Made by a program: the position numbers and the translations under genes. From NCBI GenBank assembly GCA_013822345.1, contig PNKH01000002.1, positions 1 to 64,000 on the forward strand: 64,000 nucleotides of DNA, in the 5' to 3' direction. Source of the DNA: Isosphaera sp. GTDB taxonomy: Bacteria > Planctomycetota > Planctomycetia > Gemmatales > Gemmataceae. The notes below the pieces were generated by a model. The model made no database searches. It was given only the letters and a program-made list of their open reading frames with translations, and was not told where the DNA came from. This document shows, piece after piece, positions 34,127-44,700 of this stretch (positions are counted from its first letter, which is position 1; each line of letters starts with the position of its first letter).

Positions 34127-34154
34127 TTGCCGTTTCGCGGCGGGGGGTGATAAT
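34127..34154 (+). promoter_or_regulatory. Candidate sigma-70 promoter for the synthase locus
   Basis: TTGCCG at 34127-34132 and GATAAT at 34149-34154 (five of six consensus bases) are separated by 16 bases. The expected transcript start near 34161 leaves a leader of about 60 bases before the ATG at 34223. The 293-bp gap 33930-34222 otherwise holds only a GC-rich stretch and the short dyad GCGGCA/TGCCGC near 34081-34106. Confidence 0.5.
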
Positions 34155-34222
34155 GACACGGGTCGGCCCGCAGGGCGGTCGGCCGCGCCACCGGGACAAG
34201 GAGGTCCGAGCCGAGGAGTGTG

Positions 34223-37200
34223 ATGGAGCCGTGTGACCTGATCGTGTTGACCCCCGCCGGGAGCACGGACCCGTCCCTCGCGGTCGCGGCCGGGCGGGCC
34301 GGGGCCGCCGGGGTGCTCGACCTCGAAGCCGCCACCCGGACCGAGGATGCGTCCGCCGCCCTGGCCCGCCTGGCCCGCTTCCTCCCCGGACGGTTCGGGG
34401 TGCAACTGCCGGCCGACGCCGACCACCTCTTCACCCTCCTCGGCGCGAACAGGCCGGCCCGCGTCATCCTCGCCGGCGGCGACCCCGCCCGGCTCGAAGC
34501 CCGCGTCCGCGACCTCCGGGCCGCCGGGGTCGAAGTCCTGGTGTCGGCCGTGAGCCCGGCGGAAGCCGTCGCGGCGGCCGGGTTTGGTGCGGACGGGCTG
34601 ATCCTGAAAGGGCACGAGGCCGGCGGCCGGGTCGGGGCCGACACGTCGTTCGTGCTGGTCCAGAAGTGGCGGCGGCACGCCGACCGGTCCGGGCTGGCGG
34701 TCCCGTTCTGGGTGCAGGGCGGGGTCGGGCCGAACACCGCCGCCGCGTGCCTCGCCGCCGGCGCCCGCGGCGTCGTCCTCGACTCGCACGTCCTCCTCGC
34801 CCGGGAGTCCCCGCTTTCCGACGCGGCCCGCCGCCGGGTCGCCGGGCTCGACGGCGGCGAGACGGCCGTGCTCGGGTTGCGGCTCGGCGAGGCGTACCGC
34901 GTCTACGCCCGCCCCGACAGCCCCGCGGCGGCCGAGCTGGCGAAGGAAGAAGAACGCCTCGTCGCGTCCGAGCTGCCGGCCGACGCCAGGCTCGCCGTGT
35001 GGCGGGGGGCGGTGCGGGCGCGGGTCGCCGCCGACCCGGCCGACGGCGTCTGGTTGGTCGGTCAGGACGTGGCCGTCGCGGCCGGCCTGGCGGCGGCCGG
35101 GGTGACGGTCGCCGGGATCGTGCAGGCGGTGTGCGAGCGGGCGACCGCCAACCTCGCCGCGGCCGGCCGACTCCGGCACCTGTCGGAGGGCGGACCGCTC
35201 GCACAGTCGCACGGGACGCGGTATCCGATCCTCCAGGGCCCGATGACCCGGGTCAGCGACACGGCCGCGTTCGCCGCAGCGGTCGCCGACGGCGGGGCTC
35301 TGCCGTTCCTCGCGCTCGCCCTGCTCCGCAAGGCCGAGACGGAAGCCCTGCTGAAGGAGACGAAAGCGAAGCTGGGGTCGAAGCCGTGGGGCGTCGGCGT
35401 CCTCGGGTTCGTGCCGAACGAGATCCGGTCGGAGCAACTCGCGGCGATCCGCCAGACGAAGCCGCCCTTCGCGGTCATCGCCGGCGGCCGTCCGGACCAG
35501 GCGAAGGAACTCGAGGCCGTGGGCATCCCGACGTACCTGCACGTCCCGTCGCCGGGGCTGCTGCGGATGTTCCTGAAGGACGGGGCGAAGCGGTTCATCT
35601 TCGAGGGGCAGGAGTGCGGCGGGCACGTCGGCCCGCGGGCGAGTTTCGCCCTGTGGGAGACGATGGTCGGGGTGCTGACCGAGCACGTCGGGGCGAAGCC
35701 GGCCGACGACCTGCACGTCGTGTTCGCCGGCGGCATCCACGACAAGCTGTCGGCCGGGATGGTGGCGGCGCTGAGCGCCGGCCTGGCCGAGAAGGGGGTG
35801 AAGGTCGGGGTGCTGCTCGGCACCGCGTACCTGTTCACGCGGGAGGCGGTGGAGGCCGGGGCGATCACCGCCCGGTTCCAGAAGGAAGCCCTGGCGTGCG
35901 GCGACACGGTGCTCCTGGAGACCGGCCCGGGGCACGCGATCCGGTGCATCCCGACGCCGTACGCGGAGGCGTTCGAGGCGGAGAAGCGGCGGCTCCGGGC
36001 GGAGGGGAAGTCGCCGCTGGAGGTCGGCATCGCGCTGGAGCGGATGAACCTCGGCCGGCTCCGGGTGGCGAGCAAGGGCGTCGACCGGCCGGCCGGCGGG
36101 GGGGCGAACGGGACCGGCCTTGCGGCGGTGGCGGACGACGACCAGTTCGCCCGCGGGATGTACATGATCGGCCAGGTGGCGGCCCTGCGGGACACGGTCA
36201 CCACCGTCCCGGAGCTGCACGCCGACGTCTGCTCCGGTCTTCCCGCCTCCCGCCTCACGACTCCCGGCTCCCGGCTCCCGGCCCCGCCGCCGTGTGACGT
36301 GGCGATCGTCGGGCTGAGCTGCTTCTACCCGAAGGCCGGCGGGCTGTGGCCGTACTGGGAGAACATCCTCGCGAAGGCGAACGCGGTGGTCGAGATCCCG
36401 CCGACCCACTGGGACTGGCGGCCGTACTACGACCCGGACCCGCGGGCCAAGGACAAGATGGTGTCGAAGTGGGGCGGGTTCATGTCGGACGTCCCGTTCG
36501 ACCCGCTGAAGTTCGGCATCACCCCGAGGTCGATCCCGAACATCGAGCCGCTGCAGTTACTGCTGCTGGAGGCCGTCCACCAGGCGCTCGGGGACGCCGG
36601 CTACCTCGACCGTCCGTTCGCGCGCGAACGGACGTGCGCGATCCTGGGGGTGGGCGGCGGCGGGATGCCGCTGTCGGTCGCGTACGGGTTCCGCTCCTGC
36701 ATGCCGCTCATCGACTCGATCGGGGGCGTGCCGATCACCGGCGCGGAGATCGTCGAGCTGGGCAAGGACATGCTGCCCGAGTGGACCGAGGACTCGTTCC
36801 CCGGGATCCTGCTGAACGTGGCCGCCGGGCGGGTGTCGAACCGGTTCAACCTCGGCGGCCCGAACATGGCGATCGACGCCGCGTGCGGGTCGAGCCTGGC
36901 GGCACTGTACGCCGGGGTGCGGGAGCTGAACGACGGGACCAGCGACGTGGCGGTGGTGATGGGCGGGGACGCGGTGCAGACCCCCTACGCCTACGTCGCG
37001 TTCTCGAAGACGCACGCGCTCAGCCCGAAGGGCCGGTGCCGCCCGTTCGACGCCGGGGCCGACGGGATCGCGCTGGCCGAGGGCGTCGGGGTGGCGGTGC
37101 TGAAGCGGCTGGCCGACGCCGAGCGCGACGGCGACCGGATCTACGCCGTGGTGAAGGGCGTCGGGGCGAGTAGCGACGGGCGGGACAAGGGGCTGACGGC

Positions 37201-40200
37201 CCCGCGGGCGGAGGGGCAACTGCGGGCGCTGGAGCGGGCGTACGCCCAGGCCCGGGTGTCGCCGGCGCGGGTCGGGCTGGTCGAGGCGCACGGCACCGGC
37301 ACGGTGGTCGGCGACCAGACCGAGGCGCGGGCGATCGGGCAGCTGTTCCGCGACGCCGGCGGGCAGGCGCAGTCGTGCGCCCTCGGGTCGGTGAAGTCGA
37401 TGATCGGGCACTCGAAGTGCGCCGCCGGCCTGGCCGGGCTGATCAAGGCGGCATTCGCCCTGCACCACAAGGTGCTCCCGCCGACGCTGGTGGAGTCGCC
37501 GAACCCGCGGGCGAACCTGGACGGCGGGCCCCTGTACCTGAACACCGAGGCCCGGCCGTGGGTCCACGGGGCCGACCACCCGCGGACCGCCGGGGTGAGC
37601 GCGTTCGGGTTCGGCGGGACGAACTTCCACACCGTGCTGGAGGAGTATACCGGCGACTACCTGGACCGGCCGGCGACCGGGTTCCGCCGCTGGCCGGCGG
37701 AGCTGTTCGTGTGGCGGCGGGCGGACGTGGTCGGGCTGACATCCGACGTGAAGGCTTGCCGCGACGCGCTGGCCGCCGGGGCGTCGCCGGAGCTGCCTGA
37801 CCTCGCCGCCGCGGTGTGGCAGTCGAGCAAGGGCGGGGCCGGCCGGCCGACGCTGGCGGTGGTCGCGACCTCGCTCGACGACCTGCGCGACAAGCTCGAC
37901 GCCGCCCTGCAACTCCTGGCGAACCGCGACCGTCAGGGAGCGGGTGTCGGCGCCCCACACCCGCTCCCTGACGGTCGCGGTTCGCCGGTGCACTTCGCCG
38001 ACCCCCGCGGCGTCTATTACGCGCCGAAGCCCGAGGCCGCCCCGAAGGTCGCGTTCCTGTTCCCGGGCCAGGGGTCGCAGTACCCGGACATGCTGGCCCA
38101 GCAGGCGATGGCGTTCCCGGAGGTGCGGGCCGTCCTCGACCGGGCCGAGCGGACCCTCGCCCCCGACCTCGACAAGCCGCTCGGCCGGTTCGTCTACCCG
38201 CCGTCGGCGTTCACCCCGGAGCAGGAGGCCGCGAACCGGCACGCGCTGCAGCGGACGGAGGTGGCCCAGCCGGCGGTCGGGGCGGCGAGCCTCGGCATGT
38301 TCCGGCTGCTCGCCGCGCTCGGGGTAGAGGCCGATTACTTCGCCGGGCACAGCTACGGCGAGTACGCGGCGCTGGCGGCCGCCGGGGCGCTGTCCGAGGA
38401 CGACCTGGTCCGCTTGTCGCACCGGCGCGGGCGGGTGATCCGCGACGCGGCCGCCGCGGCGCCCGGCGGGATGCTCGCCGCCGACGCCGCCCCGGGCGCC
38501 CTGGAGCCGGTGCTGGCCGGCGTCGCCGGGGTGTGGGTGGCGAACCACAACTCGCCGACCCAGACGGTGCTCGCCGGGACCGAGGACGGGCTGAAGGCGG
38601 CGGCCGGGAAGCTGCAGGCGGCGGGCGTCCGGGCGCAGCGGATCCCGGTGGCGTGCGGGTTCCACTCGCCGCTGATCGCCGCGGCGAAGGAGCCGCTCGC
38701 CGCCGCGCTGGCCGAGGTGACGTTCGCGGCGCCGGCCAAGCCGGTGTTCTCGAACACGACCGCCACCCCTCACGACCCCGCGACGGTCGCCCGCCAGCTC
38801 GCCGACCACCTCGTCTCGCCGGTCCGGTTCGCGGACGAGGTCGCGGCGATGCACGCGGCCGGGGCGCGGGTGTTCGTGGAGGTCGGGCCGCAGGCGGTGC
38901 TGACCGGCCTCGCGGCGCAGACCCTCGCCGGCAAGCCGCACCTCGCGGTCGCGTCCGACATCAAGTCGCGGCCGGGGCTGGTGCAGTTGGCCCACCTGCT
39001 CGGACAGTTGCTCGCCGCCGGGGTGCCGGCCGACCTCGACCGGCTGTTCCGCGGCCGCGGGGTGCGGCCGCTCGACCTGGCGAAGCTCGGGCCGGACACC
39101 GGCAAGCCGAAGCACACCGCGACGACGTGGGTGGTGAACGGGGTGCGGAGCCGGCCGGTGAACGGCCCGGAGCCGCGGCTGCTCGGCCAGGCGCGGCCGG
39201 AGGGCGCGAAGCCGGCCGCGCTGAAGCCCGCCCCCGCCCCGGCGAACGGCACACCGCCCGGTCCCGCCACCCCGCCGAGCGTCCCGACCTCCCCCGTCGC
39301 CCCGCGAGCGAAGATGACCCCACCCGAGACACACCCGCTCCCGGCCCCGTCCGCGAACGGCGCCCACGCCCCGGCCCCGGACGGCGCGGCCGCCGTCATG
39401 GCCCGGTTCCAGGACGTGATGGCCAAGTTCCTCGACACCCAGCGGGGCGTCATGATGGCGTACCTCGGGGCCGGCGGCACGGCCCCGGCGGCCGCACCAC
39501 TGCCCGCCCCCGCCCGGCCGGCGTACCCGCTGAACGGCACCGCCAACGGGCACCCGGTCGTCCCGCCGGCAGTCGCGAACCGACTGGTCGTCCCCGAGCC
39601 GGCCGCCCGCCCGGTCGTCGCGGCGCCTCCGCCGGCCCCGGTCGCGCCGGTCGTCGCGGCGGCGGTGGCGAAGCCCGCCGCCCGGCTCGACCGCGACACG
39701 CTGCTCGCCAAGCTCCTCGACCTCGTCAGCGAGCGGACCGGATACCCGAAGGAGGCCCTCAGCATCGACCTCGACCTCGAGGCCGACCTCGGGGTCGATT
39801 CGATCAAGCGGGTCGAGATCCTCGGGACGCTGGCCGAGGGGATCGGGACCGGGGCGGACGGGAAGGCGCCGGCCCTGGAGATGGAGAAGCTGTCGGTCCT
39901 CAAGACCCTCCGGACGATCGCCGACTACGTCGTGGAGGTGCTGGAGGCCGGCCCCGCGGACGAACCGCCGGCCGCCCTTCCCGCCCCCGCCCGCAACGGC
40001 GACTTCCACCCCGGGGCGCGGGAAGGCGAGGTGCAGCGGCTCGTCGTCCGCCTGGTCGACGCCCCGCCGCCGGTCCGCCCGCGGTTCGCCCCGCCGGCCG
40101 GGGCGGTCGTCCTGACCGACGACGGCCGCGGCACCGCCCGCGAGCTGGCCGACCGCCTCGCCGACCTCGACGTGAAGACCGTCCTCCTCCGCCCCGACGC

Positions 40201-41641
40201 CGACCTCACCGACCCCGCCACCGTGACGGAGCTGCTCGGCCGGTTGCGCGACGAGCACGGCCCGGTGTCCGGGCTGATCCACCTGCTGCCGCTCGCCGAG
40301 CCGCCGGACGGCGAGTCGCCGAACGACCGGGCGCGGCGCGAGGTGAAGTCGCTGTACCTGCTGGCCCGCGGGCTGGAGGCGGACATCCGCGCCGCCGGGA
40401 AGGACAGCCCGGCGGTGCTGCTGGCGGTCACCGGGATGGGCGGGCGGATGGGGTTCGGCGGCGACCGGCCGGCCGACTTCTCCGCCGGCCACGGCGGGGT
40501 CGCCGGGTTCACCAAGTGCCTCGGGTACGAGTGGCCGGAGGTCACCGTCCGGGTGGTGGACGTGGACCCCGAGACCCCGGCGACGCACCTGGCCGAGGAC
40601 CTGCTGGCGGAGCTCGGCGACGCCGACGGGCCGTTCGAGGTCGGCCGGGCCGCCGGCCGGCGGACGACGTGGCAGGTCGAGCCCGGCCCGCTCACCACCG
40701 ACGCCCCGGCGGTCGAGCTCGGCCCGGACTCGACGGTGCTGATCACCGGCGGGGCGCGCGGCATCACGGCGAAGATCGCGCTCGAACTCGCCACGCGGTA
40801 CAAGCCGCGGCTGGTGCTGGTCGGCAGCTCCCCGGAGCCGGCGGCCGAGCACCCCGACACCACCCCGCTGACCACCCCGGCCGAGCTGAAGGCGGCGCTG
40901 ACCAAGCTGCTCGGGGCGGACGGGAAGCCGGCGGCGGTCGAGGCGGCGTACCGGCGGCTCCTGAAGGACCGCGAGATTCGGGCCAACCTCGACGCGATCC
41001 GGGCCGCCGGGTCGGTGGTCGATTACCGCGCCGTGGACGTGCGCGACGCGGCGTTCGGGGCGCTGATCGACGAGTTGCAGGCGGCCGGCGGGATCGCCGG
41101 GGTGATCCACGGGGCCGGGGTGATCGAGGACAAGCTGCTGAAGGACAAGACGCCGGAGTCGTTCGACCGGGTGTTCGGAACGAAGGTGGACAGCGCGCTG
41201 ACACTGGCCGCGAAGCTCGACCCGGCGAAGGTGAAGTTCCTGGCCCTGTTCGCCTCCATCACGAGCAGGTACGGGAACCGCGGGCAGTCGGACTACGCCG
41301 CCGCGAACGAGGTGCTGAGCAAGCTGGCGTGCGACCTCGACCGGCGGTGGCCGGGGCGGGTGGTGTCGGTCGCGTGGGGGCCGTGGGCCGAGGTCGGGAT
41401 GGTGGCCGAGTTGGAGAAGCACCTGGTCGCCCGCGGGCTGAAGCTGATCGCCCCGGCGGTCGGGGCCGGGTTCGCGGTGGACGAGGTGGTGTACGGGGCG
41501 AAGGGCGAGCCGGAGGTGGTGGTGGCCGGCGGGACGGAGGCCCCGGCCCGCGGGGCGAAGGTGCCGCCCGCCCCCGGCGCCGACACCCCGGTCCCGACCG
41601 GCCCGAACGGCTACCCGATCGCCGCCGGCGCCGGCGGCTGA
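34223..41641 (+). CDS. Type I polyketide/secondary-lipid megasynthase: NMO-NMO-KS-AT-ACP-KR (Pfa-like)
   Basis: This 2472-residue multidomain synthase has, in order: two nitronate-monooxygenase/PfaD-like enoylreductase barrels (about 1-310, GHEAGGRVG; about 325-660, QGPMTR and EGQECGGHVGP); a ketosynthase (about 691-1135) with C888 in DAACGSSLAA, H1023 in EAHGTGT and H1063 in KSMIGHSK; an acyltransferase (about 1275-1600) with S1377 in GHSYGEY; a proline/alanine-rich linker; one ACP with S1860 in DLGVDSIKRVE; and a ketoreductase (about 2165-2440) with LITGGARGI and Y2358 in GQSDYAAANE. Two linkers carry repeat-derived peptides, at about 1232-1255 and before the KS. Classical PfaA has several ACPs and a separate PfaD; here the reductases are fused and duplicated. 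The ATG at 34223 follows GAGGAG. The product is unknown. Confidence 0.93.
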   Translation: MEPCDLIVLTPAGSTDPSLAVAAGRAGAAGVLDLEAATRTEDASAALARLARFLPGRFGVQLPADADHLFTLLGANRPARVILAGGDPARLEARVRDLRAAGVEVLVSAVSPAEAVAAAGFGADGLILKGHEAGGRVGADTSFVLVQKWRRHADRSGLAVPFWVQGGVGPNTAAACLAAGARGVVLDSHVLLARESPLSDAARRRVAGLDGGETAVLGLRLGEAYRVYARPDSPAAAELAKEEERLVASELPADARLAVWRGAVRARVAADPADGVWLVGQDVAVAAGLAAAGVTVAGIVQAVCERATANLAAAGRLRHLSEGGPLAQSHGTRYPILQGPMTRVSDTAAFAAAVADGGALPFLALALLRKAETEALLKETKAKLGSKPWGVGVLGFVPNEIRSEQLAAIRQTKPPFAVIAGGRPDQAKELEAVGIPTYLHVPSPGLLRMFLKDGAKRFIFEGQECGGHVGPRASFALWETMVGVLTEHVGAKPADDLHVVFAGGIHDKLSAGMVAALSAGLAEKGVKVGVLLGTAYLFTREAVEAGAITARFQKEALACGDTVLLETGPGHAIRCIPTPYAEAFEAEKRRLRAEGKSPLEVGIALERMNLGRLRVASKGVDRPAGGGANGTGLAAVADDDQFARGMYMIGQVAALRDTVTTVPELHADVCSGLPASRLTTPGSRLPAPPPCDVAIVGLSCFYPKAGGLWPYWENILAKANAVVEIPPTHWDWRPYYDPDPRAKDKMVSKWGGFMSDVPFDPLKFGITPRSIPNIEPLQLLLLEAVHQALGDAGYLDRPFARERTCAILGVGGGGMPLSVAYGFRSCMPLIDSIGGVPITGAEIVELGKDMLPEWTEDSFPGILLNVAAGRVSNRFNLGGPNMAIDAACGSSLAALYAGVRELNDGTSDVAVVMGGDAVQTPYAYVAFSKTHALSPKGRCRPFDAGADGIALAEGVGVAVLKRLADAERDGDRIYAVVKGVGASSDGRDKGLTAPRAEGQLRALERAYAQARVSPARVGLVEAHGTGTVVGDQTEARAIGQLFRDAGGQAQSCALGSVKSMIGHSKCAAGLAGLIKAAFALHHKVLPPTLVESPNPRANLDGGPLYLNTEARPWVHGADHPRTAGVSAFGFGGTNFHTVLEEYTGDYLDRPATGFRRWPAELFVWRRADVVGLTSDVKACRDALAAGASPELPDLAAAVWQSSKGGAGRPTLAVVATSLDDLRDKLDAALQLLANRDRQGAGVGAPHPLPDGRGSPVHFADPRGVYYAPKPEAAPKVAFLFPGQGSQYPDMLAQQAMAFPEVRAVLDRAERTLAPDLDKPLGRFVYPPSAFTPEQEAANRHALQRTEVAQPAVGAASLGMFRLLAALGVEADYFAGHSYGEYAALAAAGALSEDDLVRLSHRRGRVIRDAAAAAPGGMLAADAAPGALEPVLAGVAGVWVANHNSPTQTVLAGTEDGLKAAAGKLQAAGVRAQRIPVACGFHSPLIAAAKEPLAAALAEVTFAAPAKPVFSNTTATPHDPATVARQLADHLVSPVRFADEVAAMHAAGARVFVEVGPQAVLTGLAAQTLAGKPHLAVASDIKSRPGLVQLAHLLGQLLAAGVPADLDRLFRGRGVRPLDLAKLGPDTGKPKHTATTWVVNGVRSRPVNGPEPRLLGQARPEGAKPAALKPAPAPANGTPPGPATPPSVPTSPVAPRAKMTPPETHPLPAPSANGAHAPAPDGAAAVMARFQDVMAKFLDTQRGVMMAYLGAGGTAPAAAPLPAPARPAYPLNGTANGHPVVPPAVANRLVVPEPAARPVVAAPPPAPVAPVVAAAVAKPAARLDRDTLLAKLLDLVSERTGYPKEALSIDLDLEADLGVDSIKRVEILGTLAEGIGTGADGKAPALEMEKLSVLKTLRTIADYVVEVLEAGPADEPPAALPAPARNGDFHPGAREGEVQRLVVRLVDAPPPVRPRFAPPAGAVVLTDDGRGTARELADRLADLDVKTVLLRPDADLTDPATVTELLGRLRDEHGPVSGLIHLLPLAEPPDGESPNDRARREVKSLYLLARGLEADIRAAGKDSPAVLLAVTGMGGRMGFGGDRPADFSAGHGGVAGFTKCLGYEWPEVTVRVVDVDPETPATHLAEDLLAELGDADGPFEVGRAAGRRTTWQVEPGPLTTDAPAVELGPDSTVLITGGARGITAKIALELATRYKPRLVLVGSSPEPAAEHPDTTPLTTPAELKAALTKLLGADGKPAAVEAAYRRLLKDREIRANLDAIRAAGSVVDYRAVDVRDAAFGALIDELQAAGGIAGVIHGAGVIEDKLLKDKTPESFDRVFGTKVDSALTLAAKLDPAKVKFLALFASITSRYGNRGQSDYAAANEVLSKLACDLDRRWPGRVVSVAWGPWAEVGMVAELEKHLVARGLKLIAPAVGAGFAVDEVVYGAKGEPEVVVAGGTEAPARGAKVPPAPGADTPVPTGPNGYPIAAGAGG
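37918..37986. repeat. Family A palindromic element inserted in frame inside the megasynthase gene
   Basis: A 69-bp (23-codon) hairpin, GGCGAACCGCGACCGTCAGG...CCTGACGGTCGCGGTTCGCC, is the same as the intergenic copy at 3417-3486. It encodes NRDRQGAG and HPLPDGRGSP in the linker between the ketosynthase and acyltransferase and leaves the frame open. Confidence 0.9.
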
Positions 41642-41751
41642 CCTGGAGCGCGGCCGTCCCGGCCGCTCCACCTGCCCAACCCCGGTCGCCCCGGGGTCAC
41701 CGTGTTGCACCCCGACCTGGGTAGCAGCGGCCGGGACGGCCGCGCTCCAGG
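41642..41751. repeat. Family C palindromic element between the two synthase genes
   Basis: Arms CCTGGAGCGCGGCCGTCCCG and the complement CGGGACGGCCGCGCTCCAGG enclose about 60 bp that is not self-complementary. The inner parts GCTCCACCTGCCC and ACCTGGGTAGCAGC reappear, inverted, in the in-gene copy at 43142-43252, so the whole element is a conserved unit, not just a hairpin. Confidence 0.9.
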
Positions 41752-41766
41752 AAGCGGACCCGGCCC

Positions 41767-44700
41767 ATGCCCACCACCCTGACCGACCCCGCCGCGCCCC
41801 CCGCCCCACCGGCTTCCGGGTGGGACACCGAGGTCTTCGTCCTCCGCGGCGACGACCGGGCCGACCTCCGCGGCCGGGCCCTCGCCCTGGCCGACCGCGT
41901 CGAGCGACAACCGGGTGTCACTCTCTCCGAGGTCGCCGCCGGCCTCGCGGCCGACCTCGCCCCCGGCGGGTCGCGGCTGGGGGCGGTGTCGGGGTCGGCG
42001 GCCGACCTGGCGAAGAAGCTCCGCCGCACCGCCGACCGCCTCGCCGACCCGAACTGCAAGCAGATCCGCGACGCCGCCGGAGTCTACTTCTTCGACCAAC
42101 CCCTGTACGCCGCCCCGGGGTCGCTCGCCCTGCTGTTCCCCGGTGAAGGGGCGCAGTACCCCGGCATGCTCGCCGACCTGTGCGGCGTCTTCCCGGAGGT
42201 CGAGGAGACGTTCGCGTGGTGCGACCAACTGGCCGCGGAGGCCGGCCGGCCGTCGCTCCGCGCCGTCCTGCACCCGGCGCCCGAGGACCGGGCCGCGGCC
42301 GAGGCGGAGCTGCGGAAGCTCGGGCCGTCGATCTTCGGGGTGCTGGTCGCCGACCAGGCCGTCATCCGGGTGCTCTGGAACTTGCACCTCCCGGTCGGGG
42401 CGGTGGCCGGGCACAGCGCCGGGGAGATCGCGGCCCTGCTGGCGTCCGGGGCGATGGGGGCCGAGAAGGTGCTCGGCCCGCGGCTCGCCGACACCATGGA
42501 CCTGATGCAGCGGCAGGAGGAGCAGGCCGGCGGACCGGACGTGACCCTGCTGGCGGTCGGGGCCGGGCGGGCGGCGGTGGAAGAAGTCGCGGCCGGCGGG
42601 GTGGTGGTGGCGATGGACAACTGCCCGCACCAGTGCGTCGCGGTCGGCCCGACCCCGGCGGTGGCGGCGGTCGAGGCGGCGCTGCTGGCCCGCGGCTTGG
42701 TGTGCGAGCGGCTGCCGTTCCGCCGGCCGTACCACACCCCGCTGTTCGAGCCGTGGATGGGGCCGTTCCGCGACCTGTTCGCCCCGGTCCCGTTCGAGCG
42801 GCCGCACACCCCCGTCTACTCGTGCTCGACCGGGGCGCGGTTCCCCGACGACCCGGACGCGGTCCGCGACCTGGCGGTGAACCACTGGGTGTCGCCGGTC
42901 GAGTTCGCGCGCATGATCGAGACGATGTACGCGGACGGGGTGCGGCTGTTCGTCGAGGCCGGGCCGCGCGGGAACCTGTCGGCGTTCGTCGAGGACGTGT
43001 TGCGCGGCCGGCCGTTCGCCGCGCTCCCGGCGAACGTCGCCCGGAAGAGCGGCCCGACGCAGATCAACCACCTCGTCGCGCAGCTGGCGGCGCACCACGT
43101 CCCGCTGAACCTCGGCCACCTGTACGCGGGGCGGGTCGCGTCCTGGACCGCGGCCGTCCCGGCCGCTGCTACCGAGATCGAGGTGGCGTCCGGTCCGCCG
43201 CAAAGCGACCCGATCCGGGCAGGTGGAGCGGCCGGGACGGCCGCGGTCCAGGCGGCACTGGCCGACCACCTCGCGGTGATGGAGCGGTTCCTCGACGTGC
43301 AGCGCGAGGTGATGACGGCGTTCCTGTCCGGCCGCGCCGGACCCGCCGAACTGCCGCCGGAACTCCTCGCGTTCTCCGACTTCGACTGCCCACCGCCCGA
43401 GCCGCTCTGCCTCGTCGGCGATGTCGTCCGCCACGACCCCGGCCGGGAGATCGTGTTCCGCCGCCCGCTGGACGAGCGCGAGGACCTGTACGCCGACGAC
43501 CACACCCTCGGCGGCCGCGGGGTCAGCCGCGCCGACCCGGGGCAGAACGGGCTGCCGGTCCTGCCGATGACGTTCAGCCTGGAGGCGATGGCCGAGGCCG
43601 CAACCCTCCTCGCCCCCGGCAAGGTCGTCACCGCGGTCCGCGATGTCCGGCTGTACCGCTGGCTCCCGTTCGACCCCGACCCGACCACCCTCGAAGTCCG
43701 CGCCGCGGTCACGGCGGTCGACCCGGCGGCCGGCACGGTCGAGGTGCGGGCGAACGTCCGCGACCTCGGCAACACGTTCCTCAAGGACGCCGCGGACAAG
43801 CCGGCGTGCGAGGCGGTCGTCGTCCTCGCCGACCGCTACCCCGACCCGCCGGACCCGCTGCCGTTCCGCCTCACCGACGAGGCGCCGTGCAGGTCCACCG
43901 TCGAGGACCTGCGGCGGAACATGTTCCACGGGCCGCTGTTCCAGATGCTCCGGACGCTCGACCGGGTCGGCCGTGAGGGGATCCAAGGAACCCTGGAAGT
44001 GCAGCCGCGGGATCGGTGGTTCCGATCGAACCCGGACCCGGCCGTGGTGATCGACCCGGTGCTGGTGGACGCCGCAATGCACCTCCTCGGGGCCTGGCAC
44101 CTGGAGCAGCCGGACTGGACCGGCCGGATCCTGCTGCCGATCGGGATGAAGGCGCTGGAGTTCTTCGGCCCGCCGCCGCCGGTCGGCAGTCGCTGCGTGG
44201 TCCGCGGGCACAACGAGGAGGAGACGGCCCGGCAGGCCCGGCACGGGCTGGAGGTGTTCGGGCCGGACGGGCGGCTCTGGTACCGGCTCACGTCGGCCGG
44301 GTACTGGCGGTTCTACCTGCCGTTCGGGCACGTCAACTTCTTCGGCCCGAAGGACGAGTACTACCTGAGCCGCCGGCTCGCCGACGCCGAGGCGGCGGTG
44401 ACAGGCCGCTGTCACTTTCTCGAACCGCCGGTCGATCTCACGCAGCCGGTGCTCCGGGCGGCGGGGGCGCGGGTCACGATGACGCCGGCCGAGCAGGCGG
44501 CGTTCAACGGGTGGGCCGGGACCGACGCGGAACTGACCGACTGGTTCTTCGGCCGGATGCTGGCGAAGGACGCGGTCCGGGCGGCGTGGGCGGCGCGGCA
44601 CGGGGAGGCGGTGTTCCCGGCCGACATCGAGACGGAGGCCGTGAACGGGCGGGTGGTGTGCCGGCCGCGCGGCGGGCCGAAGGCGGAGCCGTTCCCGCCG

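Noticed and set aside
36557-41809. Very long minus-strand open frame (1750 codons) opposite the megasynthase
   Set aside because: It is antisense to a clear multidomain gene, its translation is Arg/Pro/Gly/Val-rich low complexity, and no domain is recognisable. High GC keeps antisense frames open.
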